64,000 bases of DNA from Carya illinoinensis. Its lineage: Eukaryota; Streptophyta; Magnoliopsida; Fagales; Juglandaceae. The stretch spans positions 15,662,501 to 15,726,500 of the forward strand of contig NC_056753.1 in assembly GCF_018687715.1 (NCBI RefSeq). Reading direction: 5' to 3'. A model generated the notes under the pieces. That model worked only from the letters and a program-made list of their open reading frames with translations, made no database searches and had not been told where the DNA came from. How positions within the stretch are numbered: position 1 is the first letter of the stretch; each line of letters begins with the position of its first letter. This document shows positions 32,356-43,102 of this stretch, in pieces. Position numbers and translations under genes: made by a program.

Positions 32356-34532
32356 TGTGACTCCCCCAAATCTCATGTACGGACACAGAAAAATCGAGAC
32401 GTCCGGATGATGACATCGCGGGTCACCACCCTATTGCCAAGTGCCAAGTGTGTGTATATGCAACAAGTGTACAAAGAAAATACGCAGTGGATAAACAAAG
32501 CCATATAACTAAGTACCAGAATTTTTCTTGGTTTAATACAAAGCCGTTCAAAACATACATAATAAAATATTACAAGTTACAAATATTGTTTCAAACCAAC
32601 TACAAAGCATAAACTTCAACTCAAAACTCTAGCGGAGCTGCATCCCCGGGCTTAGCCTCCTCCTCCTCCTCGATCTCTGCATCAAAATCTAAGGTACCAA
32701 AAATGGTGCCGCAGGTAAGTAAGATCCAAACGCCACTAGATAAAAGCATATTAAAATTCAAACAATATGCATAAAAGAATGCAAATGCACATGACCCGTA
32801 AACCACATTTTTTCCACGCACTCCAAAAATCCCATTTGGCCCCAAAAACATATTACTTTCCAACTTACGCCAAAAGTCTCATTTGGCCCAAATCCAACTC
32901 ATACCAATAACCAATTAATCTGAATGCACCATGACCTCCCCTAGGGGTCATCCACACACCCTGGCTCCTGTGCCACACCGCAGGTAACGACCACGTGTGT
33001 GACACCTAAACGAGCGATGTCCAGTTCTGCGCCCCGCGCATTCGTAGCCAAGCATCCTCTAGCCCTCGCCAGCAAAGGGCCACGGAGTCAGTACGAGAGC
33101 GTTACCATCCCGCCTGCTCCCGTTGTCCCCCAATGACAACTCAAGGGACGTCACTCAGTATATTATGCTCCTGAGTGACCAAAAGAGTTCCACCGAGATA
33201 ATACCCCATCCCGGCTTGGGGTCATGATACACACGCACCCGGAAATCCATTTATGCAAATAAAACAGGATTTTATCAATTTAAATAAAATGCACATGTAT
33301 GCTCCATGTAATGCACACCTCAAGGCACAAATAACCAACCAATCACAAATCAACAAACCAAACCAAGCAACTCCGTTCTCAATCCATCCGACTCCTGAAC
33401 TCCTCGGACTCAGTCCGGAATCAACCAACCAGCAGTCAAATAATTATTGTAAGAGCAAAATATATTTAAATCTAAAAGTAGAGTTTGGAAAATACTTACA
33501 GTGCTATAAGGTATTTTTCAAAAGCTCACGACGTTGCAAACGAAGGAGAAAAAGCAACATAACAGTGTATTTTACATTGTGGCCGTGGGTAGTAAATTAC
33601 CCACTTTCGAACGGGAACAAACCAAGACACGAAATTGATAAGGAATGGCCAAGGGATGTTTACGAAACTAATGGAAGTGAGAGTTGGCCGTGGGTGGCGG
33701 CGCATGGCGGCAGATCGGACACTTGAAGCTAATTTCGACTTTGTAGAGTGAGGGAGAGTGAGGGCTATACACAACTCCATTGGCCATGAAATTTCTTGGG
33801 GAAGGTAATGGTGATGAGAGGAACAAGATGGTGGTGGTGAAACATCATGGGTGGCCGTGTATGGTGGCGTACGGTGGTGCAACCGATAGCTATGGAGACC
33901 CATCGGAGAAAAAGAGAGAGTTAGGGGAAAAGAAAGACATGGGGAGGAAGCCCTTGATGTGGTGAATCCATTGGTGGTGCTTGGTGGCTGATTTGGCCGT
34001 GTATGGTGGCTCAAAGAGGAGAAAAAGGCTTGAAGACCAATTTGTTTGGAGGAGAAAAGAGAGAGATTGGGTGGCCGGCGTAGCACACCACCGACGCAGT
34101 AGAGCTCGTCGGTGAGGGAGGGACATGCAGGAGGTCGAGGTGGGTCACGGTGGCTGGAGGTGGCGCCGGCTGGGTGGGCTAAAGGAACGGACGAAGGGAG
34201 AGGGAGAAAGGTCGCACGTGGGAAGGGAAGAAAGAAGAAGGAAAAAGAAGAAAAAAAGAAAAAGAAAAGGAAAAGAAAAAAAGAAAAAAAAAAAGAGAAA
34301 AGAAAAAGAAAAGATGAGGGAAAAGAAATGAGATCCAATCCTCACATCTGGAGTCCAAAAACTGATCCGACGAAAACAAATTAAAAACCATAAAACGACT
34401 AAAATAAATTAAACACCACATCAATTAAAATAAAACCAATTGAAATACAATAATTTAAAATAAAAGAACTAATATTTTAATTAAATTAAAATACTCCTTT
34501 AGTGAAAATACATGTAAAAATGGGATGTCACA
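32356..34532 (-). mobile_element. Solo LTR (family A), 2177 bp, inserted in the end of pol
   Basis: On the plus strand it starts TGTGACTCCCCC and ends GGGATGTCACA, bounded by TACTG on both sides. Read on the minus strand it is a complete LTR starting TGTGACATCCC. Inside are the TCATGACCCC block shared with 27531 and long purine/pyrimidine tracts at 34220-34320. The 270-residue minus frame at 33526-34338 is proline/phenylalanine-rich LTR sequence, not a gene. A solo LTR forms when the two LTRs of an element recombine and delete the interior. Excision of LTR plus one TACTG leaves the pol frame continuous. Confidence 0.9.
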
Positions 34533-34537
34533 TACTG

Positions 34538-34630
34538 GCTCCAAGACTCTTGAGGGGACGAGCTGCAACACCCGTGGAACGCCGAACACCTAAGAATATT
34601 TTATTGCCAAATAGCTTGTAACATCTAATT
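34538..34630 (+). pseudogene. Last codons of the Tat pol, separated by the solo LTR
   Basis: Encodes WLQDS, a stop, then GDELQHPWNAEHLRIFYC. The PWNAEHLRIFY ending is the usual C-terminus of Tat-type integrases. It continues in frame from NNLPSSY at 32350, showing that 32356-34532 is a later insertion. Confidence 0.85.
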
Positions 34631-34739
34631 TACATTTCTCTATTGATAGCACAAACTCATTTAATGAAAGTGTGGCTTTTCAGGAATAAAATGTGTAAGC
34701 TTCCTATCTCCACCAACTGAAATCTCCAACGACTACTTA

Positions 34740-36130
34740 CCTTCTCGCGGGGCACCAAAGGGATGGGTGTAAGGAACTAGACTATTTTATCCCTCCCGTG
34801 GAGGAGTGTGGACTAGCCCTCAGCTACCCGATAACTTACTTTTCTCGTGGGCATCCATAGGTGGAAGCGGGTTAAGTTCCAAATTGTCCAAACAACCTAC
34901 CTCCCTGTGATCGTCAATAGTTGGGACTAGCGCCCGTGGCAACTCGACCTCCTCCATGGAGGAAAATCAATCTGGCTTCATGGCTATCTAAACAACTTAC
35001 CCCAACCTCCGCCACGATGAAGAGTGGGATTAGCACTAGCTTGTCCCTAACTTACCTTCCCTGTGATATCAACAAATGGGAGTGAGTCCAGTCTCAAACT
35101 ACACTTACAGTCAACCTCCCCATAAGGGTCAACAGGCAGGACTAGCCCTTGCGGTGGCCCCACCTCCCCCATGGAGTATAGTAGGTCTAGCCTCTCGACT
35201 GCCCAAACAACTTACCTCGTCTCCATCACGGCAAAGTGTAGACCGACTTCTCAGCCGTCCAACATTTACCTTTCCCACTGGATACCAAAGGGATGGGTGT
35301 AATGTCCAAGGCATCTTGATCCCTCCTGTGTCGAAGTGCGGGCCAACACTCGGTCGCCCAACAACTTACCTTCCTCAATAAGCGGGGATGGGTCCAATTC
35401 CAAACTACTCGAATAACCTACCTCCCCATAAGGGTCAACAGGCGAGACTAGCCCCTATGGCGGCCTGACCTCCTCTACGGATGAGAGTGGGTCCAGTCCT
35501 GTGGTTGCCCGACCAACTTACTTCGTCTGCGAACATGATGAATAGTGGGCTCAATACCAGCCTAATCCTCACTTACCTTCCCTGTGGCATCAATGAAATG
35601 GAGTGGGTCCAGTCACAAATTGTCAAAACAACCTACCTCTCGACAAGGGTCAACAGGCAGGCCTAGCCCCTGTGGTGGACCAACCTCCCTCATAGAGGAG
35701 AGCGGTTCTAGCCTCTCCATTGCCCAAACAACTTACCACATCCCCGTCACAGTGAAGTGCAGACCTAAGGTATCCCTACCCCTACCCCTCCCTCAGCAGA
35801 GTTTGGGTCTAGTCCTCGAACTACCCAACACAACTCCAGAGTGCCATCTTCCATGACAAAGTGCCTCAAAACTTACATCGCACTTCAACAACACCCTTTA
35901 GGTTAGCAAGTTTCAGAAATTATTTAGACTAAGTGATTTGACTTTGCAGTATGAAAAAGTATCTCCTACTTACCTTCCCATTGAGGGTCAGTAGGGCGGT
36001 CCGACCTTAATGTGGCTAGACCTGCCTCAAGGCGAAATGTGGGTTCATTCCCTCAAGGCGAGTTCAACCTTAACGTACTGCTTGACCCCTTCCTTGCAAA
36101 ACTCAAGGGTCGATGAGGCGAGTCTAGCCT
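34740..36130 (+). repeat. Higher-order tandem repeat, ~525-bp unit made of ~216 and ~306 bp sub-units
   Basis: The block AAGGGTCAACAGGC recurs, variably diverged, near 34905, 35121, 35427, 35644, 35970 and 36107. ACCAAAGGGATGGGTGTAA recurs at about 34753 and 35284. A GGCATCAATGAAATGGAGTG-like block recurs near 34845, 35060, 35371 and 35581. Spacing alternates ~216 and ~306, so a full unit is ~525 bp and there are about two and a half. It lies between pol and the antisense ORF, the position where Tat-lineage elements are known to carry tandem repeats. Small frames here are not genes. Confidence 0.8.
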
Positions 36131-36689
36131 AAAGATGCTTCTTAACCTCATCCAAAGAATTATATCAAGCACAATTCTATGACAACCTAACAAGAGGGGA
36201 AGGTCAGGACCGCCCAACCTCCCAAGTAATTGAAGGGCCTGCCCGGCTGTGTTCTTACAAAATCTACGTGGTCAAGCCTACCTTCCGGCTAGCGACATTT
36301 GTATGCTTGACCACCCAGCTGTAGGTCAACTTGCCCTTCAGGAAGATTGGCCTGAGGTATCCCTGCATCTATCCCTACAGAATGGGGAACTAGTCTCCCC
36401 ACGACACAACTTAATTCCTTAAGATTGAGGTTATTCGATTGATAAAAGAAGGTCAAGTCCTCTTACGAATTGCCCATATTTCCAGCAGCGACATCTCTCA
36501 CCCGATATGCCCACCCAAAGTGCACAAACCATAAGTACAAAGCATATACTAAGGAAGGCAGGGGAGAGCAAGCTCAAAGAAGGCGAGAGTAGCCAAGTAC
36601 TATGTCTCCACGAACTTGCCTTAACCCACACCTTCATGGGCCAGATCAACGAGGAGATCAAAGTCCCGTCGAACCTTCAGTTAAAAAAA
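36131..36689. other. Spacer of the Tat element between tandem array and antisense ORF
   Basis: GC-moderate sequence with further diverged echoes of the tandem units up to ~36400. A purine-rich A/G run at 36679-36717 marks the change to the next insertion. No ORF recognised. Confidence 0.45.
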
Positions 36690-37535
36690 AAAGAAAAAAA
36701 AAAGAAAAAAGAAAAATGATGCATGAAAATTAAGGAAAAGTAATAATCTGAAATGCGAGATGGGACAGTGAAGGGAAAATACTTGTTTATTTATGATTGG
36801 AGTTTGATATGAACCTGTAGGATTGAAATCCATTGAACTCATAATCAATTTGAAAACCAACCCAAGAAAGCCAATAATCAAGTCAAGGAGATCTATATCC
36901 ATTAAAAACTTTTTTTAAGAACCTAGATTGCAGGGAGAACACCACAAAGGTTTTTGCCTTTGATAAGTTCAAAAATTCATTCAAGGACAAGAAGAGAAAA
37001 CTCAACTTGCTAAGAAAATATTCATTCAATGTCTAACCTTGTGATGTGCGGCTACATGGGGTTTAAATAACCCTTCACCAAAAACCCTAGGTCAAAAATA
37101 AGGCCATCCCTAAAGCCCTTGGCCGGCATCCCCAATAGTACATGTAATGATAATTCTAAGAAACCCTAGTTCATCAAAATAAGACATATGTGGGCCGAAC
37201 ATCCTTAAGCCCAAATAATATAGACTAATTCCTATAACTAATAATATAAGTCATTTTAATGAATTAAATAGGTCCAAAGCCTTCAATCACATAAACATAA
37301 CAATAGGCCCAAATAAGAAACCCTAAGTCATGCCACCCCCTTCCATAGCTAGTATCATATGGATCAAAACCAGTTCTCTTCCTTTCAAGCCCATCCTGAA
37401 TGTTGGGGTCATGTTAGATTAGTCCTAAGTGGATTGCACCAATTCTTACATTATTTCTTTAATCTTCTTAGCTCTTGATCTTGTGATTAGCCCATCTGGA
37501 ACTTACAAGGGATCTTTAAGACTCGGTCCACCTTG
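36690..37535 (-). mobile_element. 3'-end fragment of another Gypsy element (pol C-terminus plus LTR)
   Basis: On the minus strand, from about 37530, the frame reads DPL-stop-VPDGLITRSRAKKIKEIM, a common C-terminal ending of plant Gypsy polyproteins (pattern DPLQVP-G-ITRSRAKK). It is followed by AT-rich non-coding DNA with a TATA-like GGGTTATTTAAACCCC near 37067-37052, as in an LTR. It interrupts the far end of the Tat antisense ORF. Borders are approximate. Confidence 0.55.
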
Positions 37536-39749
37536 GTGCCCATCAGAGTCTTTACAAAAAGAAAGGAGAATTGCAAGATCTTTACAAAGGAAAAGAGCAT
37601 ACTTGTACATTTGAAAAAGGAAAAACATTTTGCCGGCAGGGTTGGAGTTGGCGAGGTCATCTGAGAGAGCACTCAAGATTAGCTCTTTCCCTATCACAGT
37701 GCTTTGCTTCAGGGCCGCCAGATCAGGAGCAAGAACCTCGAGGTCCAACAACCGCAGATCACTCCCAGGGTTTGAGAGCACAAGATCCCTCATCCTCTCC
37801 AAGCCCTCCAGATAGCCATAATTCCAAGTGTCATCACGGACCAAATGGACGTTAGACAACTCCTGGCGTAGCCTGGGAAGGGCAGCTTTGGTGCTTTCAA
37901 GGCGAGAGTGCAGGTTATGAATGGTTGCCTCATGGACAGCTATCGCTTGGTCAACCTCATTCTTATTGAGCTCCAAAGCCTTTATTCTCTTGGACCGCTC
38001 CTTCAAAGAGTTCATCTTTTTCTAGATAGACTCCATGGCATCCTAGAACTTCTTCTTGATCTGCTTATAGGATCTAATAGCGGACTAATGCTGCTTGATT
38101 AGCTCCACTTCTTGGCCTAGAGCTTCTCTAGCTCCTCTTGCTAGCGGTTGAAATACTCCTAAAGATTGTCCCTCGCCTCTGCGGAGAGTGCAGCCCCAAG
38201 GCATTGCCAACCAACCTTCTCCTTAGACCTCGCTAGGGTAGCCTTGAGCTAGGCCTTGCATCAGCGAGGGCGGAGAATCCTCTTTTGCCTATGCCACCTG
38301 TAGAACTGCACCCTGATGAGGATGTCCTCTAGTTCCTCCTTGCTCTCCCTCTTTTCTTTAGCACAATGCAAGGTCAATTGTGCAAAAGATTAAAGAGACT
38401 GGTTCTCGCCCTCTAGGTCTTACTAGCCATCCATGATGAAAGCCGCCAACCGCTCCACGCCTTGCCATGGAAAATCTAAGTTAGATTGATAGGGAAACAT
38501 GCAAAGAAAGCTTAAGAGCGCAAGCAACAGAAGATGGTGGATAGTTGATCCTCAAGAAATGCTCCCTGAACCTCTGAGCAACTGCCTTGACGGGGTCTGG
38601 GTGAGCCTTATCAGCAGCATGCTGGGGGATAGTGCTGCTTTCCATCTCAAGAGGGATCTCGATCAAGGCTGCATCATTCGCTAGGGCCTTAATGCCCGCC
38701 ATAGACCCCACCAAGGATAAGCCAGTCGTGCGTCCACCCTTAACGCCAAATTTGGAGATCTCCTTGACCTACAAGACCATGGAAGCTATTGGCATGCTGG
38801 CATCGACTCCCGTTGACACTAAGGCTGGGATGGCATCATTCAAGGAGGTCACAAGAGTGTTGGTGCACACTGAAGTGACTTGGGCCTCTCTAACCTCACC
38901 GACCCCAGCTCTAGCTCTAGCCTTTTCTATAGCCAAAGTTGAGATGGTGTAAGTGAAGGGCAGTGGAGCTTCATTGGCCCCCACCAACGCCATCGCAGCT
39001 TCAGTGTTGGATGCATCGGCCCACGATAGGACTTGTACTGTCTTCTTCCTGATCTTTGCATCACGGGCCAAACTAGGCTCGGTCGACGTGATCTTAACCT
39101 CTGGTGAGTAAGGAATGGGGGAGTTCAGGATAGACACCTGATCAAGAAGATCCTTACCCTTGAAAGGATGCTCAACAAGTGTAAATGAGGGGACCCCCTT
39201 GAGCTCGACATTGGTTGGGGGGGGGCATAACCTACGACTCACGGAGGGGGCGATCTCGAAGGACTCCATGGAATCTCATGCCTAGCAATTCATCACATAG
39301 TGAAAGCTCCACGGCCCCTTCGTTGCCTGACGACGTTGGGGAAGAAGCATCCAAAACTGTACGAAGTGTCCCCCTCGACTGATTCAAACCGACCATGGGA
39401 GGATCTATGTGGACTTGCAAAAGAGGGGTTGCGCCACCCTGGTCACTGGAAGGAACAAGAGATGGTGTGGTCTAGGCAGGCAGCACATACACCACTACCT
39501 TCTTCAGCAAAGACGACTTAGGTTGCTGAAAGAGCACCCCAGCTGTAGTTTGTCTTAGGGGTATAGGGATAGGCGCCTCATTGGAATCGACTTTAGCCGG
39601 GAATCCCCTCTTGGGTTTCTTCCCTTTCCCCTCCATGGACGGGCTAGGTGAATGCTTGCAAGTTTGGAGGCTGGTCTCCAGCATCGGGATGGTCTGGTCT
39701 GCGTAGTGCAAGTTGGCTAGGGGAGGCAAGTATCGCTTCAAGTTGTCGT

Positions 39750-41636
39750 TGTTTGAGCTAAAATATTGCATATTTTATATATCTAAAACCAATGTATTTT
39801 AATTGTTTCATGACATTATTATTGATTTTAGATGAAAAATTGGTTAATAGGCATAAATATGAGTTGTGATTTAAATTGATTAATATCATAATTTTTGCTT
39901 AGTTTTACAGCCTGTAATTTTATTGGGTAATATTTTCTCACATACACAATATATTTTTGATATTTTATTTTTATTTTTTAATTTATTTTTAATTTTCTAT
40001 CTATGTTATTTCTCTTTCTTGTTTTTATTGCTTTTAAATAATACTTTTAACTGTGACCTCAATGTAGATGTTTAGATAGCATGGACACAAAGCACCTGGT
40101 TACTCATGTATGCGCTAGCTTGCTAGCTTTGTGATCAATTATATACTCTCTCTGTTAAAGAAGACAAAGTGTTGTTTTTAAAAACTTTTTAGTCTTTGAC
40201 TTTTCAATGGGACACATGTAGACAAGAAGAAAAGCACTACTTTTGCACAAGGACGCCACTTTTTCCTTTTTTGTTTTTATATGTTTCTACATGTAGGAAA
40301 TTGAAAGGCAAATCTTATGCGGTTTGGATGCACATGGTTGCAGGGGACATGCAAAGAATGGCTTTAATAAGTAGCACAGACTTCAGCTCTTTGGACTTTT
40401 TGCACAAGCTATTTGGGAATGCAGGCTCGTACAATAGGCTTTTTAACTTACGGTTTTTTGAAACCTGCGAAGAGAGCTGCAGCTCCTAAGGGACTGAGAG
40501 GAGCAGAAAGTGACTGATGGATAGGGGCACGGGGAAGACATTTTGCAAATACATGGCTTGAGCAGAGGAAAATGCATCACAAACGACAATCTACACTTGA
40601 ACTGCTGGACAACTGAGCGGCTTCCTGGACAAGAAGTGAAAAAGAAAAAAAAAAAGCTTTTTGACACACATGTTGAGCACACTGAAATGCAGTAGCTTTG
40701 GACGGACGCGAGACACATTAGACGGAAGGCAATGACACACGTGGCTAGGCAATTTATTTTGTTTCTTCCTTTCTTTTGGACGCACGAGATGGCTATAAAG
40801 GTGAGGAGTAGAGTAGTGTAAGGGGGAGCACAATTAAAATTAGAATAGGAGCAGTGTAATTTAGTTTTCTCTTAGTTTTCTTTTGTTTTTAGCTCAGACA
40901 TGGGAGAAGGAGACAGCACAGTTGAGTGACACCACTGTCGCGGTCCACCATTCCTCCCCTGCCTGTAGCCTTTTCTCCAGCTCTTGTTAATTTTGGTTTG
41001 TTTATTTAATTTATGTCATTTACTTTTCTTGTATTGTACTAAGGTTAGAGGTGAACTCTAATGATTAAAATATTGTTTTCAATCAACAATAGTGTTTTTA
41101 CTGTGAGTTTGATTACTTGAATGGTTTTATTATTAGAAACTTTGACTATCTATATATTCATCTTCATTCATTGTGATTTTCGGATACATTGGATGCTTGA
41201 AGAATTCTTATGATATTCAAATGGATTTGTGAATGTTTTAATTATCAATTGATTATGCTTAATATTTAGTGATTAATTTTATTGGCCTTAAATGCTAAAT
41301 CTTCAAATTAAACGAAATCATTATTCTAGTTTAATTGAAGTAAATTGATTGGAAACAATATTTTAAATTATTAGATGTATCCTTGAAACCGAAGTCATTA
41401 TTCATATCTCTTTATTTTATCATTTTAGTTGTATAATGCTACTTTTAAAATCTTCACCTCAGTAATTTTATTTTCTATTCATTGTACATACCACCATTTT
41501 TATTTTCTCTTTATAAATATCTTTGATCATTGTATGAGTTTGATTTTAAATGCACTTTTCTTGAGAAGACGATCTAGGAATTTTATTCCTAATTATTACG
41601 TGACATTCTCCTGCACTTGAGATAGCCTTTGTACTG
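39750..41636 (+). mobile_element. Solo LTR (family C), 1.9 kb, inserted in the antisense ORF
   Basis: Begins TGTTTGAGCTAAAATATTGC, related to the LTR starts TGTGATTGAGTTGAATTATT (60443, minus) and TGATTGAGCTGAAATATTGC (53753, minus). It ends after CTCCTGCACTTGAGATAGCC near TTTGTACTG. Flanking GTCGT (39745-39749) and CTCGT (41637-41641) form a target duplication with one mismatch, and joining the flanks keeps the host ORF in frame. The 3' end is not a canonical CA, so it may be off by a few bases. Confidence 0.75.
40794..40800 (+). promoter_or_regulatory. TATA box of the solo LTR
   Basis: TATAAAG in GGCTATAAAGGTGAGG, ~1.04 kb into the LTR and followed by a purine-rich stretch, as in other LTR promoters here. 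A possible cryptic promoter, transcribing toward higher coordinates. Confidence 0.45.
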
Positions 41637-42302
41637 CTCGTTTTAGAGCGAGTCAGTCCTCTTCCAATAAGGTGTTCAAGAGGACTTAGTTCGGGTGGGC
41701 CTTCACCCAAGCCAGACAATCTCGATGCGATTGACCTCTTGGGGAGTCGTCGGGGACCTAATATCCTTGTCATCCTTCACGACCCCCCAAATAGCTTGAA
41801 CAAGGTATTCTTGTTGGTCAGCTTGCTAGACGGGGAGCTCCCACCCTTTGCCGGACACAAAGAAGAAATGTAGGCTCCATTCTTTCACCCTGTTATATTG
41901 TGGCTCTAGACAAGCCAGTGCTTGGATAGAGCAAAAATTGCAGGTGTTTCCGCTCTGCCTTAGAAGGTTCTGGTTGAGGATGAACTCGTGAGAGGTGAGA
42001 TCGAGGTGATTGGACCCAAACTCCTCTAGAGTGTGCCACCAAATGACACAACAGCACACCAGGATCCTTCACGCGTTGGGGTGGAGTTTAGCAAGAGCCA
42101 TGCCTACGAAGTCCAGCACATCATGAACTGGATGGTAAAAAGGCAACCTAAGGCCATTGGAAAACATGACGGGCTATAGTGTGACCTTTGATGTGAACCC
42201 CTTAGAGTTTGCAGTGCCTTCATCCGATGAAAGCACCACCAAATCAATGATACCAGACACCTTGTACTCTGTCCTTAGCAACTCCAACTCGCTAGGAGTC
42301 AT

Positions 42303-42888
42303 CACTGAGCGCCATGAGAAGTCATTGAATCTCTAGGCCTTAGCATGGGCATCCAACCAAAGTCATGGGAACACACATGTCCCATGGAGCCATTGAGCCC
42401 AGCGTGAATCCCATGACGCGAACTGTACGACATGTTGTGGAAGGAGCTACTTGACACCATCAATGCAGAAAAGATATAACAGGCATAATCAAGTACCTAA
42501 ATCCAATTGCCCAAAACGTGCCAATAAAGTCAGGATGGGAACCGTCATGCAATGCGTTGGAAGATGAAAAGACCTAGTAGGAGGTGACCTGGGACTAAAC
42601 CCACGAAGAGGCCGGCGAGAGAAGTTATCAAACAGTAAAAATTGTGGAAAGGTACAAAAACAAAGGCAACAAGAAATCCCAGTCAGACCAGTCTGATAGG
42701 AATTGGTGGGGTAACTGTAAGGGAATTTTTCCCCTCAAAGTACATGCCCAAGTACAGGGAGGCCCAGGTTGGTCGGGTGACCCAACGGCCCATTAAGGGC
42801 TCTCGATCATGGAGTTGAGATTTGCCTATGGTCATAATCGTGCAACAAGTACCAAAAGGCGAGAAACGAAGGGACACATCAGCCTAGC
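42303..42888. other. Tat element region between antisense ORF start and 3' LTR remnant
   Basis: Sequence upstream of the antisense ORF domain, probably its N-terminal codons and leader plus part of the 3' LTR. It is too decayed to place a start codon or a polypurine tract. Confidence 0.35.
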
Positions 42889-42975
42889 CTCCCCCTACGA
42901 TGCCTAGCCCTAAGGGACAAGTGCAGGTAGGCGGGCAGAAAACTTGGAGAGCCCTTAATCTTTTGACAACAAGTG
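42889..42975 (+). mobile_element. 3' LTR remnant of the Tat element
   Basis: Aligns with 28566-28660: ATGCC(T)AG..CTAAGGGAC, AACTTGGAGAGCCCTTAATC, TTTTGACAACAAGTGAGGAG. This gives an element about 14.4 kb long including its nested insertions. It is cut off after 42975. Confidence 0.55.
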
Positions 42976-43099
42976 AGGAGGAACATGGAGTCTTTTGTAT
43001 CCTAGCATGAAAGGAAAATAAATTTTCAAAAGAAACCATAATTCCCGTCTATTTTTATTAAAATCATTTTCTAAAGGATCTACTACAAGGACGGGTGTT
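42976..43099 (+). mobile_element. LTR 3'-end fragment ending GGGTGTTACA
   Basis: AT-rich sequence ending ACGGGTGTTACA at ~43099, like the ends at 8973 and (inverted) 22745. It separates the Tat LTR remnant from the LINE that begins at 43103. Confidence 0.4.
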
Positions 43100-43102
43100 A
43101 CA

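Larger units (their letters stand above)
37536..42302 (-). pseudogene. Antisense Transposase_28-like ORF of the Tat element, split by a solo LTR
   Basis: Reads right to left, opposite to pol. N-terminal part, 42302-41642: MTPSELELLRTEYKV, NGLRLPFYHPVHDVLDFV, FILNQNLLRQSGNTCNF and FFFVSGKGWELP, the Transposase_28-like domain. After the solo LTR (39750-41636) it resumes in frame at 39749 with NLKRYLPPLANLHY and runs through a low-complexity middle to a coiled coil (LHSRLESTKAALPRLRQEL, ~37850) and WNYGYLEGLERMRDLVLS. Several stops (from CAG, CAA and TGG type codons) and frame changes make it inactive. Extra antisense ORFs between pol and the 3' LTR are known for Tat-lineage plant Gypsy elements; their function is unknown. 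Confidence 0.8.

Noticed and set aside
33526..34338. 270-residue minus-strand open frame, the longest uninterrupted non-retroelement frame besides the glycosyltransferase exon
   Set aside because: It lies wholly inside the solo LTR defined by the TACTG duplication. Its composition is Phe/Ser/Pro-rich from a purine/pyrimidine tract, and no domain is visible.
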